From Rhodococcus jostii NBRC 16295 (lineage in GTDB: Bacteria > Actinomycetota > Actinomycetes > Mycobacteriales > Mycobacteriaceae): a DNA stretch of 64,000 bases. Where the stretch lies: positions 1-64,000 of the forward strand of contig NZ_BCWY01000049.1 in NCBI RefSeq assembly GCF_001894825.1. Reading direction: 5' to 3'. Each line of letters starts with the position of its first letter. The first letter of the stretch is position 1. Shown piece by piece: positions 42,189 through 50,774 of this stretch. The notes beneath the pieces were generated by a model. The model saw only the letters and a program-made list of their open reading frames with translations. It did no database searches and was not told the origin of the DNA. The translations under genes were made by a program, and so were the position numbers.

Positions 42189-43865
42189 TTACCCGTGCGA
42201 GCAGGTGTGGCCTGCCGCGCCGGAGCCGGCGAACGGCACGTCCGCCCCGGTGCTCGCGTCGGCGTCGGCGTCGTGCACGATCGCGCCGCCGACGAGGGTG
42301 AGGTCGGCCCGCTGGTCCAGCAGGTGCCCGGGCTCGAGCGTGTAGAGGTTCGCCGACCAGACGACCAGATCGGCGCGGGCACCCGGCCGGATCACGCCCA
42401 GCTCGTCCTCGGCGTGCCACGCCCACGCGCCGCCGCGGGTGTACGCGCGCAGCGCCGAATCCAGGTCCATCCGCTCGTTCGGGGTCCAGTCGGTCCCGCC
42501 GTCCAGACCGGAGCGGGTGAGAGCCGAGTACAGGCCGACGAGCGGGTCCATCTCCCCGACCTGCCAGTCGCTCGAGAACGCCAGCGCCGCCCCCGACTCG
42601 GCGAGCGAACGGAAACGCCACGCCCGGTCCCACCGATCCTCGCCGACGTTCTCCATCCACGTTCCCGCGACGAGGTCGGGGGAGCAGTGCCGCGGCTGCA
42701 TCGCCGCGACGACGCCGAGGTCCCGGAACCGGGGAAGGTCGTCCGGGTGGAGGCACTCGACGTGGACGATGCCGTGCCGGCGATCGACCGTCCCGTTCAC
42801 CCGGCCGGCGTGCTCGATCGAGTCGAGGGCCAGGCGGATACCCCAGTCGCCGGTCGCGTGCGTATGCGTCTGGAAGCCGAGACGGTCGAGTTCGGTGAGC
42901 ATCGCGGTGAACTCCCGCGGGGGCAGGCTCGGGGCGCCGCGGTGGCCCGGCCGGTTCGCGTATTCGGACAGCATGGCCGCCGTGTGCGGTTCGATCACGT
43001 CGTCGGCGTACAGCTTCACCGGCCCGAGCCGCAGCATGTCGTCGACGGGTGCGCCGTCGACGGCCTCCCGTAGGTCCCGGCGGAACGCGGCGTCGGCGCC
43101 GACGGGATGGAACAGGGCGGTGATCACCCGCGAATGCATCCGCCCCTCGCCGCGCGCCCGGTACATCAGATCGAGTTCGGCCAGCGGGACCTGCGGTTCG
43201 ACGACTGTGGTGATGCCACTCGCGGTCGCCATCTCGAGGCTGGACGTGATGCGGCAGTATCGGCGGTCGGGCGAGTACATCGGGATGTCGCGTTGCAGCC
43301 CGGCCAGACCGGAGCGGGTCATCGCGCTGGTGTAGAAGTCCGTGACCCAGCCGGTGGGTGCGCCGTCGGCGTCGAATTCCGGTCGCCCCCAAGGGATCTG
43401 TGTGCCCCGGTCGATGCCGAGCACCCGCAGGGCGGCGTCGTTCAGCCACACCGAGTGCTGGTCGTAGGTGGTGATGAACACCGGACGGTCCGTGAGGCCG
43501 CGGAGGTCGTCGGCGTTCGGGCGGCGCCCGCTCACCACGGAGTAGACGGCGTTCTCGGCGCAGATCCAGTCGAGGTCGGGGCGGGCGGCCGCGTGCGCGG
43601 CGATCCGTCGCCGGACCTCGGGAAGGTCGTGTGCGCCTTCGAGACTCACTGCGTCGGGGTCGAAGCCGAGAAGCAGATGGTTGTGGCTGTCGATGATGCC
43701 AGGGGTGAGCAGCCGTCCCCGCAGATCGATGGTTCGCCGGGCGGCGGGGGCGTCCTCGGTGGTTCCGACGTACCGGATCCGGCCGTCCGCGACGCCCACG
43801 GCCTCGGCCCAGCCGGGGGTGTCGAAGGTGCGCACGACGCCGTTGGTCAGCAGCAGGTCGAGCAT
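42189..43865 (-). CDS. YtcJ-type amidohydrolase (metal-dependent hydrolase), 558 residues
   Basis: TIM-barrel amidohydrolase of the exoenzyme-regulatory AepA/YtcJ group. The metal-binding HxH is in IDSHNHLLLG (near 58-60); further ligands lie in HTHATGDWGIRLALDS and HVECLHPDDL, and the late Asp in AFSSDWQVG. The N- and C-terminal beta sandwich is present (GVVRTFDTPGWAEAVGVADGRI; ADLVVWSANLYTLEPG). Members hydrolyse N-substituted formamides or amides; the substrate here is unknown. Its ATG overlaps the stop of the upstream APC permease gene (TGATG), so transporter and hydrolase form an operon. Confidence 0.85.
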   Translation of the reverse strand: MLDLLLTNGVVRTFDTPGWAEAVGVADGRIRYVGTTEDAPAARRTIDLRGRLLTPGIIDSHNHLLLGFDPDAVSLEGAHDLPEVRRRIAAHAAARPDLDWICAENAVYSVVSGRRPNADDLRGLTDRPVFITTYDQHSVWLNDAALRVLGIDRGTQIPWGRPEFDADGAPTGWVTDFYTSAMTRSGLAGLQRDIPMYSPDRRYCRITSSLEMATASGITTVVEPQVPLAELDLMYRARGEGRMHSRVITALFHPVGADAAFRRDLREAVDGAPVDDMLRLGPVKLYADDVIEPHTAAMLSEYANRPGHRGAPSLPPREFTAMLTELDRLGFQTHTHATGDWGIRLALDSIEHAGRVNGTVDRRHGIVHVECLHPDDLPRFRDLGVVAAMQPRHCSPDLVAGTWMENVGEDRWDRAWRFRSLAESGAALAFSSDWQVGEMDPLVGLYSALTRSGLDGGTDWTPNERMDLDSALRAYTRGGAWAWHAEDELGVIRPGARADLVVWSANLYTLEPGHLLDQRADLTLVGGAIVHDADADASTGADVPFAGSGAAGHTCSHG

Positions 43866-45295
43866 CAGGGGGTCTCCTCGGGGGCGGCGTTCAGCAGCAG
43901 CAGGTGGGTGTTCTTGCGCGGGCGCAGGTACAGGGCGTAGTAGGCGAAGCCGGCGGCGACGAGGCCGAGGGAGATGCCCAGGCTGAGCCACTGTTCCGGG
44001 TCGAGCAGCGTGACGACGAAGACGAGGCCGAGTGCGGCGATGCAGATTCCCGGCGCGAGTGGCCAGAGCGGCATGCGGTAGCCGGGGCGGTCGGTGTCGC
44101 CGCGGCGGTGGTTGATCGCGGCCAGCGCGATGAACAGGTACGTGAAGGTGAGCGTCGACCCGGTGGCGGTGAGCAGCACGTCGAGGGGGACGAAGCACGC
44201 GGCGAACGCGATGGCGCCCATGACGACGGTGGCGAGCACGGGGACGCGGCCCTTGGTGCTGACCGCCTGCAGAGGCACCGCGATCGTCTGGGGCAGGGCG
44301 CGATCGCGAGCTGCGGCGTAGAGAAGCCGGCCCGCCTGCAGCGTGATGGCGATGATGGCGTTGATCACGGCGAGGGCGATCGAGAGCAGAACCACCATCG
44401 CGACGGCGTGACCGGCGCGTTCGGTGAGAAACGCCTCGACGGGAAGGCTGGAATTGAACAGTGCGGTCTGGGAGCGGGCACCCACCATGATCGCGATCAG
44501 CGGGACGAGTTCGGTTGCGACGGTGATGACGGCGCTCCAGATGACCGCCTTCGCGATCGAGCGGGCCGCGTTCTTGGTCTCCTCGGCGAAATAGACGGCG
44601 CCGCCGTACCCGTTGTACGCGAAGATGCCCTGGGTGACGGCCAGCATCAGCCCGGAGATCGCGAGGGGCGCGAGTTGTCCGGTGCTCGGATCGAGCACCT
44701 CCGGGCTGAGGAGGCTGGTCAGCGGACGCTCCATGTGGACGAATCCGAGGACGGTGAGCAGGGCCAGGGCCGCCATTTCGACGCCGAGGAAGACCCCGGT
44801 GAGCCAGGCGTTCGTCCGGATGTCGAAACACGCGGTCACGGTGGTGATCACGACGACGACGAGCGCGGTCTGTTGCGGCGACAGGCCGTGGATCGCGACG
44901 CCGAGGTAGTCGGCGACCCCGAGGGCGAAGACCGCGATGATCAGCGGCAGCGAGATGAGGCTGATGAAGAACGTCGCGACGCCGAACGCCGGTCCGAGTG
45001 CGCGCGACACGAGCGAGTAGTCGCCGCCGGCGACGGGATACGCGGAGGCGAGTTCGGCGTAGCAGAAGGCGATGAGGATGCTCACGATGCCGGCGACGAG
45101 GAACGCCCAGAACACTCCGGTGCCGAACATGGCGAGTGCCGCGCCGCCGAGGATGAAGACGCTCGACGCCGGCGAGATCGACGACAGGGTGATGAGGATG
45201 TTGCCGCCGACGCCGATGCTGCGGGAGAGCGAGGCCTCGTAGGTGCCGGGTGCGGTGGGGGGAGTGACGGTCGGAGGCCGGGCTGTCTGGTCCAT
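43865..45295 (-). CDS. APC-family permease
   Basis: A 476-residue permease with 12 predicted membrane segments. The N-terminal SIGVGGNILITLSSISPASSVFILG and the segment ELASAYPVAGGDYSLVSRALG are standard APC features; YNGYGGAVYFAEETKNAARSI marks the central loop. It is coupled to the amidohydrolase and is divergent from a TetR gene with a palindromic operator between them. I used the ATG at 45295 rather than the longer frame from 45355, because the longer one would run across the operator. Confidence 0.88.
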   Translation of the reverse strand: MDQTARPPTVTPPTAPGTYEASLSRSIGVGGNILITLSSISPASSVFILGGAALAMFGTGVFWAFLVAGIVSILIAFCYAELASAYPVAGGDYSLVSRALGPAFGVATFFISLISLPLIIAVFALGVADYLGVAIHGLSPQQTALVVVVITTVTACFDIRTNAWLTGVFLGVEMAALALLTVLGFVHMERPLTSLLSPEVLDPSTGQLAPLAISGLMLAVTQGIFAYNGYGGAVYFAEETKNAARSIAKAVIWSAVITVATELVPLIAIMVGARSQTALFNSSLPVEAFLTERAGHAVAMVVLLSIALAVINAIIAITLQAGRLLYAAARDRALPQTIAVPLQAVSTKGRVPVLATVVMGAIAFAACFVPLDVLLTATGSTLTFTYLFIALAAINHRRGDTDRPGYRMPLWPLAPGICIAALGLVFVVTLLDPEQWLSLGISLGLVAAGFAYYALYLRPRKNTHLLLLNAAPEETP

Positions 45296-45334
45296 GGGTG
45301 TCCGTTCGGGGAGGGGACGAGGAGCGAATAGTTT

Positions 45335-45352
45335 TTTGACAAGTCCGTCAAA
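45335..45352. promoter_or_regulatory. Palindromic operator TTTGAC-n6-GTCAAA
   Basis: Perfect 6-bp arms around AAGTCC, 40 bp upstream of the permease start and 46 bp upstream of the TetR start. TTTGAC also resembles a -35 element. Its sequence differs from the AACGAAT operator elsewhere, so the two TetR proteins should control separate sets. Confidence 0.65.
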
Positions 45353-45397
45353 CAACTCGGCCGAGTGTCACAGATCACGTCGGCTAGTGTCAACGGC

Positions 45398-46021
45398 ATG
45401 GCGCGACCGAACACTCAGAAACAGCGGCGTTCCGAACTCATCGAGGCGACGCTGCAGGCCGGATCCGCGCACGGGCTCAGGTCGCTGTCGCTGACCGACG
45501 TCGCGAAACGGGCGGGTCTGACGCGGGGCGCACTGCTCTACTATTTCGACGATCTGGATTCGCTCCTCGTCGAGGCCCATCGGGCCGGCACCGAGCGCTA
45601 CTGCGATCTGCGGGACGAGGCCGTCGCCGCGCAGTCGTCGTACGCCGCCAAGCTGCGCACCGCGATCGACGCCGGACTGCCGAGCGGCCCCGACGACACC
45701 CTGATGCGGTTGCTCTACGAATTCGATTTCATGACAGGCACTTCGGCGCTGCACGACGAACTGGTGCAGAAGATGTATCTGCGGCAACTCGCGACGTACC
45801 GCGCCGTCCTCGGCGACGGTCAGGCGGCGGGGGAGTTCGCCGTGCGCGGCGACATCGACCAGGCAGCAATGAATCTGGTGGCCCTCGAGGACGCGTACGG
45901 TCTGCACATCGTCGGGGGCAACAGTCTCATCACGGTCGATGCCGCGCGCACGGCCATGCTGGCGTTCTGTGAACAGATAGGCTGCACCGTCACGGAAGCA
46001 GCCGGGGCGGAACAGGACTGA
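45398..46021 (+). CDS. TetR-family regulator
   Basis: A 207-residue TetR regulator. The HTH spans RRSELIEATLQAGSAHGLRSLSLTDVAKRAGLTRGALLYYF. The ATG at 45398 is preferred over an upstream GTG at 45365; a -10-like TAGTGT ends 7 bp before it, which suggests a leaderless message. Its C-terminal domain (DFMTGTSALHDELVQKMYLRQLATYRAVL) is of the BetI-like kind. It probably controls the divergent permease-amidohydrolase operon through the palindrome at 45335-45352. Confidence 0.88.
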   Translation: MARPNTQKQRRSELIEATLQAGSAHGLRSLSLTDVAKRAGLTRGALLYYFDDLDSLLVEAHRAGTERYCDLRDEAVAAQSSYAAKLRTAIDAGLPSGPDDTLMRLLYEFDFMTGTSALHDELVQKMYLRQLATYRAVLGDGQAAGEFAVRGDIDQAAMNLVALEDAYGLHIVGGNSLITVDAARTAMLAFCEQIGCTVTEAAGAEQD

Positions 46022-46030
46022 GCGAGGCGG

Positions 46031-47677
46031 CTACACGTGGTGGCTGCCGACCACCTCCGCCTCGTGCCGCACGGAGCCGGCCACCACGGTGAGTTGCACC
46101 CGCGCGGTGAGCAGGGAATCGGTGCCCGCCGTGAACGGATCACCGTCGAGGACGACGAAATCGGCGGCCTTGTCCGCGACGAGTTGTCCGGTGAGGTCGT
46201 CCCACCGGCAGGAGTAGGCGGCGTCGCGGGTGGCGTGCGCGAGCGCGTCGGCCATCGGCAGCGCGTACTCGGGCAGGTTGGGTGCCAGCGTCGGATCGAT
46301 CGCGGACTTGCGTGTCGTCGCGATGTACATGTTGGGCAGCGGTGGATGCGGTGCCGTCGGTGCGTCCGAGCCCAATGCCAGGACGGCGCCGGCCGCCGTC
46401 ATCTCGGTCCACGGGAACGCCCGCTCCACCCTGTGGTCGCCCAGCATGGCACGCCAGTTGTCCTGGATCGCGGGGTCCGCGTGGACCGGCTGCATCGACG
46501 CGACGACGCCGAGGCGCGCAAGCCGCTGCACGTTGTCCTTCGTGATCGTCTCGAGGTGCTCCATCCGGTGCCGACGCGGGCGGATCCCGTTGGCGGCGAT
46601 CGCCTGTTCGAGTGCGGCGAGCGCGATCTCCGACGCCTCGTCACCGATGGCGTGCATGGCCACCTGCAGGCCGGCGGCATCCGCCGCGGCGACCACCGGT
46701 GCCAGCGAGGCGAGGTCCCAGATCGGCTCGGCGTTGGTGCCGTCCGAGTACGGCTCCTTCATCGCCGCGGTGCAACTGTCGATGACGCCGTCGATGATGA
46801 TCTTGATCCCGGCCATCCGCAGCCACGGACCCTGCAGCCGCTTCTGATGCTCCACCGCCTCGTGCACCTGGCGGACGTTCTCCTCTTCGGAGTCGGTTCG
46901 TTCGATCAGCCAGTGCCCGGCCACCCGCAGCGGCAGCGTGCCCCCGCCGGCGGCCAGTGCGCGTTCGAGCGCCTCGACCTCGTCCGCGCCGAGCGCCATG
47001 TCGACCGCCCCGGTGACACCGTCGGCGAGGTACTGCTCGAACGCGGCCGCGAGGGCGACGTCCCGTTCGGAGTCGCTGACCAACTTCGCGAGGGCGGGCC
47101 ACACGATCTGGGTCACCGCCGTCTCGAACAGCATTCCGGTGGCCTCCCCGGTCACGGGATCACGCTCGATCCGGCCACCGATCGGGTCGGGGGTGTTCGC
47201 GTCGATGCCGAGTTCGCGCAGCGCGGCGGTGTTCACCCACGCCGAGTGCACGTCGTTCGAATCGAGGTACACGGGACGATCGGCTTCCGCCGCGTCGATC
47301 ATCTGCCGCGTCGGCGGGTGACCGCCCAGCGCGGGAAACAGCCAGCTGCGTCCCAGGATTCGCGGTGCGTCCGGATCGTCGGCCGCGAACCTCCGGATGC
47401 GGTCCTGGATGTCGCCGAGGTCGGCGGCGCTCTGCAGGTCCAGCTTCTGGAGGGCCTGCCCCATCATCAGCAGGTGCGTGTGCGCGTCGATGAAACCGGG
47501 CAGGACGAAGGCTCCGCCGAGGTCGACGACGCGGGCGTCCCCGGCGAGCGTGTCGGCCGTCGCGGTGTCGCCGACGAAGGTCAGGCGCTCGCCCCGGACG
47601 ATCATCGACTCGGCCCAGGCGGGTTCGGCTGCGGTGAAGATCCGGCCGCCCCGGTAGTGAGTCGTCTCCGTGTTCAT
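46031..47677 (-). CDS. YtcJ-type amidohydrolase, 548 residues
   Basis: A second amidohydrolase of the AepA/YtcJ group, clearly related in layout to that at 42189-43865. The metal motif is in IDAHTHLLMMG (near 64-66), with MHAIGDEASEIALAALEQ and RHRMEHLETI further on and LGSDAPTAPHPPLP near the end carrying the last metal-ligand Asp. The substrate is unknown. It follows the MFS gene in the adjacent minus-strand region: the MFS gene lies upstream with its start at 48935 and its stop 19 bp before this gene is not possible to read as coupled in reverse, since this gene begins at 47677 and the MFS gene ends at 47697, so they are in tandem with MFS first and 19 bp between them. Confidence 0.85.
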   Translation of the reverse strand: MNTETTHYRGGRIFTAAEPAWAESMIVRGERLTFVGDTATADTLAGDARVVDLGGAFVLPGFIDAHTHLLMMGQALQKLDLQSAADLGDIQDRIRRFAADDPDAPRILGRSWLFPALGGHPPTRQMIDAAEADRPVYLDSNDVHSAWVNTAALRELGIDANTPDPIGGRIERDPVTGEATGMLFETAVTQIVWPALAKLVSDSERDVALAAAFEQYLADGVTGAVDMALGADEVEALERALAAGGGTLPLRVAGHWLIERTDSEEENVRQVHEAVEHQKRLQGPWLRMAGIKIIIDGVIDSCTAAMKEPYSDGTNAEPIWDLASLAPVVAAADAAGLQVAMHAIGDEASEIALAALEQAIAANGIRPRRHRMEHLETITKDNVQRLARLGVVASMQPVHADPAIQDNWRAMLGDHRVERAFPWTEMTAAGAVLALGSDAPTAPHPPLPNMYIATTRKSAIDPTLAPNLPEYALPMADALAHATRDAAYSCRWDDLTGQLVADKAADFVVLDGDPFTAGTDSLLTARVQLTVVAGSVRHEAEVVGSHHV

Positions 47678-47696
47678 GCTGTTCTCTCTCTTTCCC

Positions 47697-48935
47697 TCAG
47701 ACGACAGTCGAGGTGGTGTACCGGGCAGTGGGATCCTGTCCGGGTAATGCGGAGGCCTGCTCGGTGCGAGTCGAGAGTCGGGCGATCGCGACGATCGGCA
47801 CGAGCAGGACGAGGCTGATGCCGGCGAGGACGAAGCCGAACGCGACGTAGCCGACCGCGCCGGTCACGAGGGTCCCGAAGAGCGGGGCGAACGCCGAACC
47901 CACCAGATAGGTGCCGAGCAACGGGGCCGACCAGCGGCCGGACGAATCCGTTGCGGCCGCGATGGCCACCACGTAGATGAAGGCTGCGGCGTACACGGTG
48001 TTCCAGGCGATGATGAGCACCAGATACGCGGTCGAGTCGGTGGCCAGGCACGAGCCCAGTTTCAGGGCGGCGCCGAGGACGAGGAGGACGGCGGTGGGTG
48101 CGGTGCGTCCGAGCCGCGAACCGAGCGCGGTGAGGACGAGGGCGGCGCCGATGCCGCCCGCAGTCGAGAGGCTGAGGGCGAGCCCCATCTGCTGCTCCGT
48201 CAGGGAGGCGTGCTCGGCGCCCATGATGCCCGACACCGCCCACAGCGAGTCCTCGCCGATCGCCCAGATCGCGAAGAGCACGAGGAGCGAGAACCCGGCG
48301 ACGGCCAGTTTCTTCTCGGTGACGCCCTCGGGCAACGGGGTTCGGGTGTGCGCCGCGCTCGGCTGGTCGTCGTCGACCGCGGGGGCGGACGGCAACCAGG
48401 GAATCGTGAAGGCCGTGGCCAGCGCCAGCACCGCGACGATCCCGAAGGCATTGGTCATGTGCAGTCCGAGGATCGGGATCAGCGCCAGGACGCCGGTGAC
48501 GGCGGTGCGGTTGACGAGTCCGTTGATCCCGGACACCCGGTTCGGGTTGTTCAGCGCGGCGAGTGCCGCGCCGCCGACCGCCACCGCGCCGCCGGCGCCG
48601 ATGCCGCCGACGATGATGGCGACGCACGCGACCGGTGCCGAGTGGATGGTGGCGGCGACGGCGAACCCGGCGGCCATGACGACGAGGCTGACGCGGCCGA
48701 GCAGGTGGCGGGAGCGTCCGGACGCCCACCGGGTGGTCGCGAGGCAGACGAGGGCGGTGGCCAGCAGGGAGCCGGTGAGGACGGCGCCGGCGACGGTCTG
48801 GGTGACGCCGAGATCGTCGACCATTGCGATGATCATGAGCGGGATGAGGTTGGCCGTGATGTAGCCGACGACGAAGATGCTGAACGTGGCGATTCCACGG
48901 CGGAGTGTCAGGGGGACGCGGGTGGCGGCGGTCAC
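47697..48935 (-). CDS. Major facilitator superfamily transporter
   Basis: A 412-residue MFS transporter with 12 membrane segments, similar to the CynX/NimT and AraJ-type permeases. It is followed 19 bp later by an amidohydrolase gene, suggesting uptake of the hydrolase substrate or export of its product. I chose GTG 48935 because AGGA lies seven bases upstream; GTG 48956 is an in-frame alternative. Two operators of the AACGAAT-n3-ATTCGTT type lie 73-143 bp upstream, shared with the aguBA locus. Confidence 0.85.
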   Translation of the reverse strand: MTAATRVPLTLRRGIATFSIFVVGYITANLIPLMIIAMVDDLGVTQTVAGAVLTGSLLATALVCLATTRWASGRSRHLLGRVSLVVMAAGFAVAATIHSAPVACVAIIVGGIGAGGAVAVGGAALAALNNPNRVSGINGLVNRTAVTGVLALIPILGLHMTNAFGIVAVLALATAFTIPWLPSAPAVDDDQPSAAHTRTPLPEGVTEKKLAVAGFSLLVLFAIWAIGEDSLWAVSGIMGAEHASLTEQQMGLALSLSTAGGIGAALVLTALGSRLGRTAPTAVLLVLGAALKLGSCLATDSTAYLVLIIAWNTVYAAAFIYVVAIAAATDSSGRWSAPLLGTYLVGSAFAPLFGTLVTGAVGYVAFGFVLAGISLVLLVPIVAIARLSTRTEQASALPGQDPTARYTTSTVV

Positions 48936-49007
48936 GTGGGGTTCCTGCGGTGGCACAAGGACAACTCCGTGTCTCGGGTGGCGGCCCGCGTGAGACGTGG
49001 GTCACTT

Positions 49008-49024
49008 AGCGAATGGGATTCGTT
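49008..49024. promoter_or_regulatory. Operator copy 2 (AGCGAAT-n3-ATTCGTT)
   Basis: AGCGAATGGGATTCGTT differs from the perfect site at 32433-32449 in only two bases of the 17, and both are followed by AAGTATG. It lies 73 bp upstream of the MFS start codon at 48935 (52 bp from the alternative start). Confidence 0.7.
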
Positions 49025-49061
49025 AAGTATGCGGAGAGCTCGCCCTGTACGCAAGGGGGCA

Positions 49062-49078
49062 AACGAACTCAATTCGTT
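49062..49078. promoter_or_regulatory. Operator copy 3 (AACGAAC-n3-ATTCGTT)
   Basis: AACGAACTCAATTCGTT keeps the 7-3-7 symmetry with a single arm mismatch, 54 bp centre-to-centre from copy 2 and about 146 bp upstream of the pucR start. Two sites in one promoter region could allow cooperative binding. Confidence 0.65.
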
Positions 49079-49223
49079 AATGTTCCGTTTCGGCGTTGTT
49101 CGAGGTCGGCGTCTGACACAATGGAGTAGCCGTTCGTGTCCAGCTGGCCAACTTGTCCAGCGCCATCCCGATTCCGACCGGTCAGGGTGACACGGACCAG
49201 ACCGCAACCGCGCAGGAGCCGAC

Positions 49224-50750
49224 ATGACCGTCCCCGTTCGCTGGATGTTGTCCCAGCCGGACCTGGCTCTCGAACTGAAGGGCGGCGCCGCCGGTCTCGG
49301 CAACGAGATCACGTTCGCCCACACCACCGAACTGCAAGACCCCTTCCGATGGCTCTCCGGCGGAGAACTGCTCCTCACCACCGGCATCCGGCTCCCGCTG
49401 ACCGCCGCCGACCGGGCCCGATACCTGCGCGGCCTCGGCGACGCCGGGGTAGCAGCGGTCGGGTTCGGCACCGGACTCTCCCATCCCGAGGTGCCCGCGG
49501 ATCTGGTGGCCGTCGCCGACGAGATCGGACTGCCGCTCCTCGAGGTGCCGTTGCCGACTCCGTTCGCGGCCGTGGTCAAGAGGGTCATGAACCGTCTCGC
49601 GGAGCAGGAGTACGAGGCGGTGCTGCGGGCATCGCGGGCGCAACCGCGGATGACGCGCGCCGTCATCCAGGGCGGCACCGGCGCCACCGTGCGCGAACTG
49701 GCCGTCGCCACGGCGGCCACCGTCCTGCTCCTCGACCTGTCCGGGCGGGTGCTGGAATCGCATCCGGCGCAGCCCACCGAGGACGTGCTCGGGGAACTGC
49801 GGGAGGTGCTCGAGGCCGGCACCGGCGGGGCGTCGAGCAGTGTGTCGCTGGCGCGGTCGGGGGCGTCGATCACGGTGCAGCAGATCAGCGTCGGCAGCAC
49901 ACCGCACGGCCACCTCGCCGTGATCAGTCCCACCGCGCTCAGTCACGTCGACCAGATCCTGCTCGGTCACGCGAACTCGTTGCTCGCGTTGGACTTCGAG
50001 AAACCGGTCCGGCTCAGGACCGCGCAGAACCGGCTCAATTCCCACGCCCTCGGTCTGCTGCTCACGGAGGATCGCGATCTCGCCCCCGCCTGGTCGCAGA
50101 TCCGGCACGCCGCGGACACCGACGGGGTGGTGCGCGGACTCACGGTGGTCGCCGAGACGCCTGCGCTCGCGGACCGGGTGGAGGTCGCGGTCGCGGTGGC
50201 CATGAACAAGGCCGGACGGCAGCTCTTCTCCCGCCGTCAGGATTTGCGGGTCACCGTACTGCTGAGGGGAACCGACGACGTCGACTTCGCGCGGACGATG
50301 CTGCGCGGACTGTCCGCGCCGGAGCGGAAGGGGATTCGTGCCGGGTTGAGCGGGAGGCGGGAGGTCGCCGGACTCGTGGCGGCCATCGAACAGTCCCAGC
50401 TCGCGGCGTCGGCTGCCGAATCGGGGGCCGAGCCGCTGGAGTTCGCGGCGCTCACCGGCAGTGCGCTGCTCGCGTTCAGCGCGACGCGGGAGGTGCTGAA
50501 CTCGTTGGCGGACACGATGATCGCACCGATCGACGACTACGACCGGACCAACGGCACGGAGCTGCTGGGGTCGTTGCGGGCGTTCCTCGAGGCGAACGGG
50601 CACTGGGAGTCGGCGGCCGCGGCGATGGGCGTGCACCGGCACACCCTGCGCAGCCGCATGGCGCGCATCGAATCGCTGATCGACTGCAGGCTGGACGTGG
50701 CGCGGGTGCGCGCGGAACTGCTGCTCGCGATCATCGCCCGGCAGTCGTGA
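49224..50750 (+). CDS. PucR-family transcriptional regulator
   Basis: A 508-residue activator-type regulator. The N-terminal PucR domain (LSQPDLALELKGGAAGLGNEITFAHTTELQDPFRWLSGGELLLTTG) is followed by a GGDEF-like/CdaR segment and a C-terminal PucR helix-turn-helix (LRAFLEANGHWESAAAAMGVHRHTLRSRMARIESLI). Relatives control purine, amide and amine catabolism. AGGAG lies eight bases before the ATG. It is divergent from the MFS-amidohydrolase pair and convergent with putrescine oxidase, so it may regulate either. Confidence 0.92.
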   Translation: MTVPVRWMLSQPDLALELKGGAAGLGNEITFAHTTELQDPFRWLSGGELLLTTGIRLPLTAADRARYLRGLGDAGVAAVGFGTGLSHPEVPADLVAVADEIGLPLLEVPLPTPFAAVVKRVMNRLAEQEYEAVLRASRAQPRMTRAVIQGGTGATVRELAVATAATVLLLDLSGRVLESHPAQPTEDVLGELREVLEAGTGGASSSVSLARSGASITVQQISVGSTPHGHLAVISPTALSHVDQILLGHANSLLALDFEKPVRLRTAQNRLNSHALGLLLTEDRDLAPAWSQIRHAADTDGVVRGLTVVAETPALADRVEVAVAVAMNKAGRQLFSRRQDLRVTVLLRGTDDVDFARTMLRGLSAPERKGIRAGLSGRREVAGLVAAIEQSQLAASAAESGAEPLEFAALTGSALLAFSATREVLNSLADTMIAPIDDYDRTNGTELLGSLRAFLEANGHWESAAAAMGVHRHTLRSRMARIESLIDCRLDVARVRAELLLAIIARQS

Positions 50751-50762
50751 CTGCCGGGCGAT
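50733..50762. terminator. Bidirectional hairpin between pucR and puo
   Basis: ATCGCCCGGCAGTC (50733-50746) and GACTGCCGGGCGAT (50749-50762) form a 14-bp inverted repeat with only two bases between them, and it contains the pucR stop codon. It serves two convergent genes. Confidence 0.75.
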
Positions 50763-50774
50763 GACCGGACGGGG

